This document shows positions 8,410 to 18,734 of a DNA stretch of 64,000 nucleotides, one piece after another (position 1 is the first letter of the stretch; each line of letters begins with the position of its first letter). The notes beneath the pieces are model-generated. The model saw only the letters and a program-made list of their open reading frames with translations, searched no databases and was not told the DNA's origin. Source of the DNA: Novosphingobium sp. (lineage in GTDB: Bacteria; Pseudomonadota; Alphaproteobacteria; Sphingomonadales; Sphingomonadaceae); the NCBI RefSeq assembly GCF_027531025.1, contig NZ_JAPZQX010000003.1, positions 1-64,000 on the forward strand, written 5' to 3'. The translations under genes and the position numbers were made by a program.

Positions 8410-9054
8410 TCAGAACGATCGCTGGCAGGCTCCGCTGGCAATCCGGACGATTGCCGATCGGTCAAGGATCGTCAGGCGGTCCCGGCCCGGCACTGCGATG
8501 ATCCCGCTTTCCCGCAACTGGCGAAAGCCCCGGCAAACCGATTCCGGCGCAGTGGCGAGATAGCCCGCAATGTCGATCTGCGGCAGGGGAAAGACCAGAT
8601 CGCCTTCCGGCGTCACAGGCAGGCGATCGATGATCGAACGCAGGAACGCGCAAATCCGCACGAGCACCCCGTGTCGACCGATGATGATGCCGCGGCGGAA
8701 GATCGGGTCCTGTTCGGCGCAGATCGACGACAACAGGCCGCCCTGCTCGCGGCAACTGCGGATCAGCGCCTCGCTCCAGCTCTGGCGTGAATGGCAGACG
8801 TAGCCAAGTTCGGTCACCGCTTCAGCCGTGAAGCGATAGGCTTCGGCGATTGGCAAGCCGATCTGGTCGCCGGGAAAGAAGAACGCCGTCACCTGGCGTT
8901 CGCCATCGGCGGAAATGCTCACACCCCGGGCGATCCCGCGCCGCAGCTCGATCACGCGCTCGCAGGGATCGCCTTCGAGAAAGAGTACTTCGCCAGCGCT
9001 TGCCGGCATGACGATGGCCCGCGAACTGGCGGCGTGTTGCACTTGGCAAAGCAT
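8410..9054 (-). CDS. Crp/Fnr family regulator, FixK/FNR-like DNA-binding specificity
   Basis: The product (214 aa) has an N-terminal cyclic-nucleotide-binding-type beta-roll (about 15-110), a dimerisation helix, and a C-terminal winged helix. The recognition-helix segment APESVCRGFRQL aligns with FNR TVETISRLLGRF. The DNA-contacting Glu (E171) and Arg (R175) are kept, but the Ser between them is Cys174. The FNR four-cysteine iron-sulfur pattern is not present, although several other cysteines are, so direct oxygen sensing is unproven. The gene diverges from the acetate-CoA ligase/dehydrogenase operon, and an FNR-like box lies in the shared region. Regulation of that operon is therefore a strong inference. 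Confidence 0.88.
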   Translation of the reverse strand: MLCQVQHAASSRAIVMPASAGEVLFLEGDPCERVIELRRGIARGVSISADGERQVTAFFFPGDQIGLPIAEAYRFTAEAVTELGYVCHSRQSWSEALIRSCREQGGLLSSICAEQDPIFRRGIIIGRHGVLVRICAFLRSIIDRLPVTPEGDLVFPLPQIDIAGYLATAPESVCRGFRQLRESGIIAVPGRDRLTILDRSAIVRIASGACQRSF

Positions 9055-9173
9055 GGCGCTCTCCCCGCGTGGATTATGTTTCGATGATCTAGCTATGCTT
9101 TCCGACCGTCGGCCAAGTTCGGAATAATACGGGGTAGCCGCGCGATCCGGTCCGGGCTGTGGTGTCCGCCGGG

Positions 9174-9187
9174 CTGATCGGGATCAA
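9174..9187 (+). promoter_or_regulatory. FNR/FixK-type binding box
   Basis: CTGAT-CGGG-ATCAA matches the FNR/FixK consensus TTGAT-N4-ATCAA at nine of ten fixed positions. It is the only such site noticed in the window and lies 56 bases before the acetate-CoA ligase start codon. A class II arrangement (centre near -41.5) would place transcription start near 9222, leaving a short leader containing the ribosome binding site AGGGTGAAACC. The divergent Fnr-type regulator is the likely ligand. Confidence 0.65.
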
Positions 9188-9242
9188 TTTGCCGGTCGCC
9201 AAACTGCGGTAAGTCCTGCCCGATTGGCATCAGGGTGAAACC

Positions 9243-10999
<1,757 letters not shown>

Positions 11000-11003
<4 letters not shown>

Positions 11004-11986
11004 GTGGCGTGAAAGTCAGGCTCGACGCGCCGCATTGCCGTGAACTGCTGCGCCAGATGCTGCGAATTCGCCGCTTCGAGGAAAAATGCGCGGAACTTTA
11101 CACGAAGGAGAAGATCCGCGGGTTCCTGCACCTCTATATCGGTGAGGAAGCTATCGCGACGGGGGTGATGCAGGCGCTGGAGCCACAGGATGCGGTGGTC
11201 GCCACCTATCGCGAGCATGGCCATGCCCTGGCGCGCGGGATCGACCCGCGCGCGATCATGGCCGAGATGTTCGGCAAGCGCGAAGGATGCAGCGGTGGAC
11301 GGGGCGGCTCCATGCACCTGTTCGATGCTGCCACGCGCTTCTATGGCGGCAACGCCATCGTCGGTGGCGGCTTGCCGCTGGCTGTGGGGCTGGCGCTGGC
11401 CGAGCAGATGCAAGGGCGCACCGGCCTGACAGTTTGCTTCTTCGGCGAGGGTGCGGTGGCCGAGGGCGAGTTCCACGAAAGCCTGAACCTCGCCGCGCTG
11501 TGGCGCCTGCCAGTGCTGTTCGTGTGCGAGAACAACCTCTACGCCATGGGCACCGCGCTGGCTATTTCAGAGGCTGAAACCGACATTGCCCGCAAGGCGG
11601 AAAGCTATCGCATCCTGGCCGAGGCGGTCGACGGGATGGACGTCGTCGCAGTCGAGGCGGCCACGCGACGGGCGGTTGCCGCACTCCGCGCCGGTGAGGG
11701 ACCGCGCTTCCTCGAGTGCCGCACTTACCGGTTCCGGGCCCATTCGATGTACGATCCGCAGCTCTATCGCGCCAAGGCCGAGGTGGAGGATTGGATGCAC
11801 CACGATCCGATCCCGCGCTTTCGCGATTGGGCCATCGCCGCAGGGGAACTGCATGAGGCCGATGTTGCAACGATCGAGGCGGAGGTGGCGGACGAGGTCG
11901 CAGCCGCCATCGCCTTTGCCGAGGCGGGCACCCTGGAAGCGGTCGAAGACCTGCTGCGGCACGTTGGCGCGGAGGCCAGAGCATGA
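11000..11986 (+). CDS. pdhA: 2-oxoacid (pyruvate/acetoin-type) dehydrogenase E1 alpha subunit
   Basis: The product (328 aa) is the thiamine-diphosphate-binding alpha chain of an alpha2beta2 E1, which decarboxylates a 2-oxoacid (or acetoin) and passes the acyl group to lipoyl-E2. Typical segments are [10 protein letters not shown]? in the related form GRGGSMHLF, then [19 protein letters not shown] and the phosphorylation-loop-like [10 protein letters not shown]. The TPP motif is GEG...ENN (about 148-176), with Glu where GDG is usual. Start and stop overlap the neighbouring genes as ATGA. Pyruvate is the likeliest substrate; acetoin is an alternative. No E3 (lipoamide dehydrogenase) gene is in the operon, so a shared E3 must serve it. 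Confidence 0.87.
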
Positions 11987-12957
11987 CGACCATGACCTAT
12001 CGCGACGCCATGCGGGCAGCGATCCGCGAGGCCATGCTTGCGGATGAGCGCGTGTTCCTGATGGGTGAGGATGTCGGCCACTATGGCGGCTGCTACGCGG
12101 TCAGCAAGGGGCTGCTCGAGGAGTTCGGACCGGAGCGGATCCGCGACACACCGCTGTCGGAAAGCGCCTTCACCGGTGCGGGGATCGGCGCGGCGCTGGG
12201 CGGGCTGCGGCCGATTGTTGAGCTGATGACCTGCAACTTCGCCTTGCTCGCGCTCGACCAGATCATGAACACGGCCGCAACCCTGCGCCACATGTCGGGC
12301 GGGCAGTTCACCGTGCCGCTGGTGATCCGGCTGGCGACCGGCGGGGGTCGGCAACTGGCGGCACAGCATTCGCACAGCCTTGAAGGCTGGTTCGCCCATA
12401 TCCCCGGCCTGCGCGTGCTGGCCCCGGCGACGGTGCAGGACGCGCGCGGCATGCTGGCCCCAGCGCTGGCCGATCCCGACCCGGTGCTGATCTTCGAGAA
12501 TGCGCTGCTTTACAATGAGGCCGCGGAGATCGACGAAGGCCAGGTGCTCGACATTGACCGGGCGGCCATCCGTCGGCCAGGCAGCGATCTCAGCCTGATC
12601 ACTTATGGCGGTTCGCTCGGCAAGACCATGGTCGCAGCCGAACAGCTCGATGCGCTGGGCATATCGGTTGAAGTGATTGACCTGCGGGTCCTGCGCCCGC
12701 TCGACGAGGGCACCATCCTGGCAAGTCTGGGCAAGACCCGCCGTGCCTTGATCGTCGATGAGGGCTGGCGGTCTGGCGGGATTTCGGCGGAAATCATGGC
12801 GCGGATTATCGAAGGGGCCTTCTGGCAGCTCGATGCGCCGCTGGCCCGGGTGTGCAGCGCCGAGGTGCCGATCCCCTATCCCCGGCATCTGGAGGAAGCC
12901 GCGCTGCCGAGCATCGCAGGCATTGTCGCTGCCGCGCGGCAGGTCATGGGGCGCTGA
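11983..12957 (+). CDS. pdhB: 2-oxoacid (pyruvate/acetoin-type) dehydrogenase E1 beta subunit
   Basis: The product (324 aa) is the E1 beta chain, of usual length. It has the TPP-pyrimidine domain ([18 protein letters not shown] near 20-40, with the catalytic-type Glu), followed by the transketolase C-domain ([17 protein letters not shown] near 205-220) and [15 protein letters not shown]. It is translationally coupled to E1alpha by an ATGA overlap and is followed after 4 bases by the E2 gene. It forms the heterotetrameric E1 with the preceding product. Confidence 0.9.
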   Translation: MTTMTYRDAMRAAIREAMLADERVFLMGEDVGHYGGCYAVSKGLLEEFGPERIRDTPLSESAFTGAGIGAALGGLRPIVELMTCNFALLALDQIMNTAATLRHMSGGQFTVPLVIRLATGGGRQLAAQHSHSLEGWFAHIPGLRVLAPATVQDARGMLAPALADPDPVLIFENALLYNEAAEIDEGQVLDIDRAAIRRPGSDLSLITYGGSLGKTMVAAEQLDALGISVEVIDLRVLRPLDEGTILASLGKTRRALIVDEGWRSGGISAEIMARIIEGAFWQLDAPLARVCSAEVPIPYPRHLEEAALPSIAGIVAAARQVMGR

Positions 12958-12961
12958 GGCG

Positions 12962-14143
12962 ATGGGGACCTTCACCATGCCTTCGCTTGGTGCCGACATG
13001 GCGGCAGGGACATTGGTCGAGTGGCTGAAGCACCCCGGCGACGAGGTCAGGCGCGGCGATATCGTCGCGGTGGTCGAAACCGACAAGGGCGCGATCGAGG
13101 TCGAAATCTTCGAGGACGGGTGGATCGGCGCACTGCTGGTAGCGGAAGGCACCGAGGTCCCGGTCGGAACCCCGCTGGCGACGATTGTCGGCCGCGACAG
13201 GATCGAGCCACCCCCCGCTTCACCCCCCGCCCCTGTCCCGGTCCTGGCTCCACCGCCGCCGCCAGCCCCATCCGCGCCAAGACCGCCGTCCACCGCACGG
13301 GAAGCCCCCAAGGAAGCACCGACAACGGCAGCGCTGCGCGCGTCGCCAGCCGCACGCTGGCTGGCAGGCGAGCGCGGCATCGACCTCTCGCTGGTCCAGG
13401 GCACCGGTCCCGGCGGGGCGATCCAGCGCGCCGATGTCGCGACCTTCTCCAGCCGACCCAAACATCGCGAGGGCATCGATCCGGCCCAGATGCGCCGGGC
13501 CATCGCTGCCGCCATGGCGCGTTCGAAGCGCGAGATCCCGCATTACTACCTGAGTCACAGCTTCGACGCGTCGGCCGCCCTGACGTTCCTCGCCGATTAC
13601 AACGCGGCGCGGCTGCCAGCGGACCGGCTGCTGATGGCGGCCCTGCTGATCCGGGCAACCGCGCTGGCCCTGCCCGATTTTCCCGAGTTCAACGGTTTTC
13701 ACGATGGCGAAGGCTTCACGCCGAGCGAAGCCATTCACATCGGCTTCGCGATCGCCATTCGCGGTGGCGGGCTGGCGGCTCCCGCGATCCGCGAGACCGG
13801 GCAACTGGCCTTGCCCGAACTGATGCACCGGCTGCGCGATCTAACCTTGCGGGTGCGGCGCGGCGAGTTCCGCTCTTCCGAGCTTTCGGACCCGACGGTA
13901 ACCATATCAAGCTTGGGCGAACGCGGCGTCGATCTGCTGCTGCCGGTAATCTACCCGCCACAAGTCGCGATCATCGGCTTCGGGACCATCAGGCAACAGC
14001 CCTGGGTGGTGGACGATAGGATCGAGCCGCGACCAGTGATGACCGTGACCCTGGGGGCCGATCACCGGGCCAATGACGGGCATCGCGGTGCGCTGCTGCT
14101 GGGCCGGATTGCCGAACTGCTGCAGGAGCCTCACAAGTTATGA
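12962..14143 (+). CDS. pdhC: 2-oxoacid dehydrogenase E2, dihydrolipoamide acyltransferase
   Basis: The product (393 aa) carries the acyl group on lipoate and transfers it to CoA. Domains in order are: one lipoyl domain with the lipoylated Lys in ETDKGAIEVE (K42), a Pro/Ala-rich linker (about 80-120), a peripheral-subunit-binding domain (SPAARWLAGERGIDLSLVQG), and the catalytic domain ending with the active-site motif DHRANDG (His and Asp near 368-372). I chose ATG 12962, 4 bases after the E1beta stop, because the longer frame would start inside the E1beta gene. Its stop overlaps the acyl carrier protein start as ATGA. Confidence 0.9.
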   Translation: MGTFTMPSLGADMAAGTLVEWLKHPGDEVRRGDIVAVVETDKGAIEVEIFEDGWIGALLVAEGTEVPVGTPLATIVGRDRIEPPPASPPAPVPVLAPPPPPAPSAPRPPSTAREAPKEAPTTAALRASPAARWLAGERGIDLSLVQGTGPGGAIQRADVATFSSRPKHREGIDPAQMRRAIAAAMARSKREIPHYYLSHSFDASAALTFLADYNAARLPADRLLMAALLIRATALALPDFPEFNGFHDGEGFTPSEAIHIGFAIAIRGGGLAAPAIRETGQLALPELMHRLRDLTLRVRRGEFRSSELSDPTVTISSLGERGVDLLLPVIYPPQVAIIGFGTIRQQPWVVDDRIEPRPVMTVTLGADHRANDGHRGALLLGRIAELLQEPHKL

Positions 14144-14403
14144 ACCGCACCGATCTGCGCGCCATGATAGTCGAGGAGATCGGCAATATTGCACCGGAGG
14201 TTGAAGCCGCCACGCTTGGCGACGGTGAGGACCTGCGCAAGGCGCTCGATCTCGATTCGATGGATATCTTCAACCTGGTGGTGGCGCTGAGCCTTCGACT
14301 GGGCATCGACATCCCGGATGCCGATGCCGGCCAACTGGTCACGCTGGGTGGCGGGGCGGTCTATCTCGAGCGGCGGCTGACCGGGCCAGCGTTGTCAGGT
14401 TAA
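14140..14403 (+). CDS. acyl carrier protein encoded with a 2-oxoacid dehydrogenase
   Basis: The product (87 aa) is a stand-alone carrier of the phosphopantetheine-binding family. The attachment site is Ser40 in LDLDSMDIFNLVV, followed by helix III (IDIPDADAGQLVTLGG). It is not the housekeeping AcpP, which is usually linked to fabD/fabF. Start overlap (ATGA) with E2 shows co-expression. Its role here is unknown; it might accept an acetyl or other acyl group made by the dehydrogenase or the ligase. Only 18 bases separate its stop from the right-hand IS element, so further operon genes may have been lost. Confidence 0.8.
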   Translation: MNRTDLRAMIVEEIGNIAPEVEAATLGDGEDLRKALDLDSMDIFNLVVALSLRLGIDIPDADAGQLVTLGGGAVYLERRLTGPALSG

Positions 14404-14421
14404 CCCGACTGCAGTAGAGAG

Positions 14422-15264
14422 GGCATTGTCAGAGCAAATACACCGCCTGACATGTTATGAGGTGGGAGCTAGGGAAGGGGGGATGGCCCGTCCCCGCAAG
14501 CCCACCAGTCCGTTCCGCTACTTTAACTCCTCGCCCGAGGTAATCCGCCTCGTGGTGATGATGTATGTGCGGTTTCCCCTCTCGTTGCGGAACGTTGAGG
14601 ATCTGCTGTTCGAGCGCGGGATCGACATCTGTCATGAGACCGTGCGGTTTTGGTGGAACCGGTTCGGTCCGATGTTCGCAGCGGATATCCGCCTGCAACG
14701 AGTGTCCCGGATGCGAGGCTTCAAGCACTGGAACTGGCATCTCGACGAGATGTACGTGAAGATTGGCGGGGAGCTGCATTACCTTTGGCGCGCCGTCGAC
14801 CAGGAAGGCGAGATACTGGAAAGCTACGTCACCAAGACCCGCGACAAAAAGGCAGCTCTGGCCTTCATGAAGAAAGCCCTGAAGCGGCACGGCCCTGTAG
14901 AGGCCATTACTACCGATGGCCTCCGCTCGTATGGCGCTGCGATGGACGTGCTTGGTAACCGTGACAAACAGGCGATCGGCCGATGGGCCAACAACAGGGT
15001 TGAGAACAGCCATCTCTCCTTCCGACGACGAGAGCGAGCCATGCTGAGGTTCCGGCAGATGAAAACCCTGCAGAAATTCGCCTCGATCCACGCCTCGCTC
15101 CACAACCACTTTGCTTCAGAACGCCACCTCGTCGACCGCCAGACCTTCAAACTCCATCGCTCCGCTGCGCTGGCTGAGTGGCAGTCTGTGGCTGCCTGAC
15201 GCACGCCGTCTTGGCGGCGACATCTTGCTCAGTGGAGACTTGTTCGCATTAGACTGACAGCACC
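14422..15264 (+). mobile_element. IS6-family insertion sequence, right copy
   Basis: The element is about 843 bp, in the same orientation as the left copy. The left end reads GGCATTGTCAGAGCAAAT and the right end, on the complement, GGTGCTGTCAGTCTAAT. The internal TGTCAG/CTGACA pair near the left end is conserved with the left copy. The 8-base flanks (GTAGAGAG and GCCACATA) do not match each other, nor do they pair with the flanks of the left copy, so no target duplication shows for either element alone or for the pair as a composite transposon. Confidence 0.8.
14483..15199 (+). CDS. IS6-family transposase
   Basis: The product (238 aa) is an intact DDE transposase with the catalytic residues in HLDEMYVK, ITTDGLRSY and NRVENSHLSF. 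I chose ATG 14483 (MARPRKPTSPF) because it matches the N-terminus of the left copy and follows AGGGAAGGGG; the upstream in-frame ATG at 14426 overlaps the terminal repeat. It is about 83 % identical to the left copy by hand count. Confidence 0.92.
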   Translation: MARPRKPTSPFRYFNSSPEVIRLVVMMYVRFPLSLRNVEDLLFERGIDICHETVRFWWNRFGPMFAADIRLQRVSRMRGFKHWNWHLDEMYVKIGGELHYLWRAVDQEGEILESYVTKTRDKKAALAFMKKALKRHGPVEAITTDGLRSYGAAMDVLGNRDKQAIGRWANNRVENSHLSFRRRERAMLRFRQMKTLQKFASIHASLHNHFASERHLVDRQTFKLHRSAALAEWQSVAA

Positions 15265-15276
15265 GCCACATATCCC

Positions 15277-16938
15277 TCAATCGTCGATATTCCGCCTGAA
15301 CGTTTCCGGCAGGAACAGCAGGCCGATCACCACGGTTAGCCCCGCCACCACGATCGGGTACCACAGGCCGTAATAGATGTCGCCCGTGGCCGCGACCATG
15401 GCGAAGGCGGTGGTGGGCAGGAAGCCGCCGAACCAGCCGTTGCCGATGTGATAGGGCAGGCTCATCGCCGTATAGCGGATGCGGGTGGGGAACAGTTCCA
15501 CCAGCAAGGCCGCGATCGGGCCGTAGACCGCGGTTACCAGCAGGACCAGGTAGGTCAGTATCGCGATCACCAGCGGCTTGTTGATCTGGTCGGGATCGGC
15601 CTTGGCGGGATAGCCCGCTGCGGCCAGCGCCGCCTTTACCTCCTGCTGGAAGGCCGCGATCGCCGCCTTGCGCTCGTCCCCGGTCACCTTGGCCGGATCG
15701 GGCGCGGTGAAGGTGGTGCCGCCCACGGTGACCTGGGCCACCATCCCGGCCGGAGCATCGACCTGGGCATAGCTGATCCCACCCTTGGCCAGGAACGACT
15801 TGGCGATATCGCAGCTCTTGCTGTCGAACCTGTTCTTGCCGACGGGATCGAACTGGAACGAGCAATCGCCATCGTTGGCGATGACGGTAACCGGGGCCAT
15901 GGCCTGGGCGCGGGCCAGCGCCGGGTTGGCGGCTTCGGTCAGGGCATGGAAGGCCGGGAAATAGGTGAACACTGCCAGCGCGCAGCCCGCCAGGATGATC
16001 GGCTTGCGCCCGATCCGGTCAGACAGCCAGCCGAACACGATGAAGAATGGCGTCCCGATGGCCAGGGCAATCGCGATCAGGATATTGGTGGTCGCGCCAT
16101 CGACCATCAGGGTCTTTTCAAGGAAGAACAGCGCGTAGAACTGGCCCGTGTACCAGACCACCGCCTGTCCCGCGACTGCGCCCAGCAGGGCAATCAGCGC
16201 AAAGCGGGCGTTCTTCCATTGGCCGAAGGCTTCGGCGATCGGGGCCTTCGAATTGGTCCCTTCCTCCTTCATCTTCTGAAAGACCGGGCTTTCCTGCAGC
16301 TGCATTCGGATCCACAGCGAAACGCCCAGCAGCACCACGGAAATCAGGAAAGGCACGCGCCAGCCCCAGTCCTTGAAGGCTTCCTCGCCCACGGCCATGC
16401 GGGTGCCGATCACCACCAGCAGGGCGGCAAACAGCCCCAGCGTGGCCGTGGTCTGGATGAAACTGGTGTAGAGCCCGCGCTTGTTGTTGGGGGCATGCTC
16501 GGCCACGTAAGTCGCGGCGCCACCATATTCGCCGCCTAGCGCCAGGCCCTGCAGCAGTCGCAGGATCACCAGCATGATCGGCGCGGCCACACCGATGCTG
16601 GCATAGGTCGGCAGGATCCCCACCGTGAAAGTGGCAAAGCCCATCAGCCCCATGGTGACGAGGAAGGTGTACTTGCGCCCGACCAGGTCACCCAGCCGCC
16701 CGAAAACCAGCGCGCCGAAGGGTCTGACGGCAAAGCCCGCAGCGAAGGCCCCCAGCGCGAAGATGAACCCGGTGGTTTCGTTCACGCCGGAGAAGAACTG
16801 GGCCGAGATCACCGTTGCCAGCAGGCCGTAAAGGTAGAAATCGTACCATTCGAATACGGTGCCGAGCGACGAGGCGAGGATCACCTTCCTCTCGCTGCCG
16901 GTGGCGGCGTGGTGCTTGGGCAGGGTAGCTTCGGTCAT
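15277..16938 (-). CDS. MFS transporter, metabolite:H+ symporter type (ProP/ShiA-like)
   Basis: The product (553 aa) is a 12-helix major facilitator of the metabolite:H+ symporter type, likely importing a small carboxylate or similar compound. The cytoplasmic loop 2-3 motif is FGRLGDLVGRKYTF, and GWLSDRIGRKPI is the equivalent in the second half. An extra polar segment of about 110 residues (near 340-450, with Cys in DGDCSF and KSCDI) sits between helices in the C-terminal half and should face the periplasm. The SDR gene lies 4 bases upstream on the same strand, so both are probably one operon. The 3' end lies 12 bases from the IS element but seems complete. Confidence 0.85.
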   Translation of the reverse strand: MTEATLPKHHAATGSERKVILASSLGTVFEWYDFYLYGLLATVISAQFFSGVNETTGFIFALGAFAAGFAVRPFGALVFGRLGDLVGRKYTFLVTMGLMGFATFTVGILPTYASIGVAAPIMLVILRLLQGLALGGEYGGAATYVAEHAPNNKRGLYTSFIQTTATLGLFAALLVVIGTRMAVGEEAFKDWGWRVPFLISVVLLGVSLWIRMQLQESPVFQKMKEEGTNSKAPIAEAFGQWKNARFALIALLGAVAGQAVVWYTGQFYALFFLEKTLMVDGATTNILIAIALAIGTPFFIVFGWLSDRIGRKPIILAGCALAVFTYFPAFHALTEAANPALARAQAMAPVTVIANDGDCSFQFDPVGKNRFDSKSCDIAKSFLAKGGISYAQVDAPAGMVAQVTVGGTTFTAPDPAKVTGDERKAAIAAFQQEVKAALAAAGYPAKADPDQINKPLVIAILTYLVLLVTAVYGPIAALLVELFPTRIRYTAMSLPYHIGNGWFGGFLPTTAFAMVAATGDIYYGLWYPIVVAGLTVVIGLLFLPETFRRNIDD

Positions 16939-16942
16939 GACC

Positions 16943-17680
16943 TCATTGCCCCCCGTCGACGCGGATCATGGCCCCGGTGGTATAGGAACTGGCCGGGCTG
17001 GCCAGCATCAGCGCCGCGGTGACGATTTCCTCCGGATAGCCGGGCCGCCCCATGGCGACGGGCTGCTTTTCGCGCTTTTCGGGCGCCCAGGCCTCGGCAA
17101 TGTCGGTCAGGAAGGGGCCGGGAACGATCGTGTTGATCCGCACCCTGGGCGCATATTCGCGGGCCATCGAAACGGTCATCGCGTTGATCGCCGCCTTGGC
17201 CCCGCTGTAGGGCACGACCGCCGGTGCGGGGTGGAGCGAGGCGGTCGAGCTGACATTGATGATGCAGCCGCCTTCGCCCTGGCTCATCCGGTGTGCGACC
17301 TGGCTGGCCAGCCGGAATGGTCCCTTGAAATTGAGGTTGAGCACCGAATCGAACAGGCTTTCGGGCATTTCGTGGCTGGGGCAGGGCGGGCTCATCCCGG
17401 CATTGTTGATCAGCACGTCGATCCGCCCGAACTCGGCATAGGCGGCTTCGACCAGCGCATCGCAATCGGCCCAGCGCCCGGCGTGCATGGCAAAGGGCAG
17501 GGCCCGGCGGCCCAGCGCGCGGCATTCGGCGGCGACCGCCTCACAGTTTTCCAGCTTGCGGCTGGCCACGATGACATCGGCCCCGCGCTCCGCAAAGGCC
17601 TTGACCATGCGGTAGCCCAGGCCCCGGCTGCCCCCGGTGACCAGCACCACCTTGCCCGTGAAATCGAACAGCGGATCCAT
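16943..17680 (-). CDS. SDR family oxidoreductase
   Basis: The product (245 aa) is a classical short-chain dehydrogenase. It has the cofactor motif [11 protein letters not shown], the NNAG motif ([10 protein letters not shown]), the catalytic Ser in NVSSTASL and Tyr/Lys in YSGAK. I chose ATG 17680, preceded by GGGGAGAG; an upstream in-frame start would intrude on the intergenic region. It precedes the MFS transporter gene by 4 bases, suggesting that the imported compound is an alcohol or ketone substrate, which is an inference. Confidence 0.88.
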   Translation of the reverse strand: MDPLFDFTGKVVLVTGGSRGLGYRMVKAFAERGADVIVASRKLENCEAVAAECRALGRRALPFAMHAGRWADCDALVEAAYAEFGRIDVLINNAGMSPPCPSHEMPESLFDSVLNLNFKGPFRLASQVAHRMSQGEGGCIINVSSTASLHPAPAVVPYSGAKAAINAMTVSMAREYAPRVRINTIVPGPFLTDIAEAWAPEKREKQPVAMGRPGYPEEIVTAALMLASPASSYTTGAMIRVDGGQ

Positions 17681-17819
17681 CGCTCTCCCCCGATTGGTCT
17701 GTTTGGCCGCAGCCTGCCCGGTTGTGGAGCGCCATGCAACCAGGCTGGCAAATGGCGTTAGGCGGGGGCAAAGACGAACTTCGTTGCCCGCCGCCAGCGG
17801 CTCTGACAGGGGAGCAGGC

Positions 17820-18734
17820 ATGACCAGGACCCTGACCCACCTCGACCGGCTTGAGGCCGAGGCGATCCACATCATGCGCGAAGTCGTGGCCGAGGCCGAG
17901 CGACCGGTGATGCTCTATTCGATCGGCAAGGATTCCGCGGTGATGCTCCATCTCGCGAAGAAGGCCTTCTATCCCGCGCCGCCGCCGTTCCCGCTGCTCC
18001 ATGTCGATACCACCTGGAAGTTCCAGGACATGTACGCGCTGCGCCAGAAGGCGGCCGACGAAGCCGGTATGGAACTGCACGTCTGGCAGAATCCAGAGGC
18101 GAAAGAGCGCGGGATCAACCCCTTCGACCATGGCCCGCTGCACACCGACATGTGGAAGACCGAGGGCCTGAAGCAGGCGCTCGATCACTATGGCTTCGAC
18201 GCGGCCTTTGGTGGGGCGCGGCGCGACGAGGAAAAGAGCCGGGCCAAGGAACGGATCTTCTCCTTCCGCAGCGCCAGCCACGGCTGGGACCCCAAGAACC
18301 AGCGGCCCGAGCTGTGGAACCTCTACAACGCCCGCAAGCATAAGGGTGAAGGGATTCGCGTCTTTCCGATCTCCAACTGGACCGAGCTCGATATCTGGCA
18401 ATACATCCAGCAGGAGGAGATCGAGATCGTCCCGCTCTATTTCGCCGCACCGCGCCCGACCTATGTATGGGACGGGCAGCTGTTCATGGCCGATGACCTT
18501 GAGCGGCTGGAACGCGTGCTGGGCCGCAAACTCGAAACCACGAAGCGCTCGATCCGCTTCCGCACGCTTGGCTGCTTCCCGCTGACCGGGGCGGTCGAAA
18601 GCGAAGCGGCCACCCTGACCGACGTGATCCGCGAAACGCTGCTCACCACCACCTCCGAACGGCAGGGCCGGGTGATCGACAAGGACGCGGGCGATGCTTC
18701 GATGGAGAAGAAGAAGCAGGAGGGGTATTTCTGA
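17820..18734 (+). CDS. cysD: sulfate adenylyltransferase subunit 2
   Basis: The product (304 aa) is the PP-loop ATP-pyrophosphatase subunit of ATP sulfurylase, which makes adenylylsulfate from sulfate and ATP in the first step of sulfate assimilation. The PP-loop motif [13 protein letters not shown] is near residues 35-47, and [15 protein letters not shown] is the conserved downstream block. ATG 17820 follows GGGGAGCAGGC and gives the usual length. It overlaps cysNC by one base (TGATG). It diverges from the SDR gene across 139 bases, where its promoter must lie. Confidence 0.95.
   Translation: MTRTLTHLDRLEAEAIHIMREVVAEAERPVMLYSIGKDSAVMLHLAKKAFYPAPPPFPLLHVDTTWKFQDMYALRQKAADEAGMELHVWQNPEAKERGINPFDHGPLHTDMWKTEGLKQALDHYGFDAAFGGARRDEEKSRAKERIFSFRSASHGWDPKNQRPELWNLYNARKHKGEGIRVFPISNWTELDIWQYIQQEEIEIVPLYFAAPRPTYVWDGQLFMADDLERLERVLGRKLETTKRSIRFRTLGCFPLTGAVESEAATLTDVIRETLLTTTSERQGRVIDKDAGDASMEKKKQEGYF

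Noticed and set aside
12758-12961. Longer N-terminus for the E2 protein
   Set aside because: It would overlap the E1beta gene by 200 bases and precedes the true lipoyl-domain start with Arg-rich nonsense sequence.
11764-13515. 583-codon frame opposite the dehydrogenase operon
   Set aside because: It crosses three tightly coupled genes on the other strand, with low-complexity Ala/Arg/Pro content typical of shadows.
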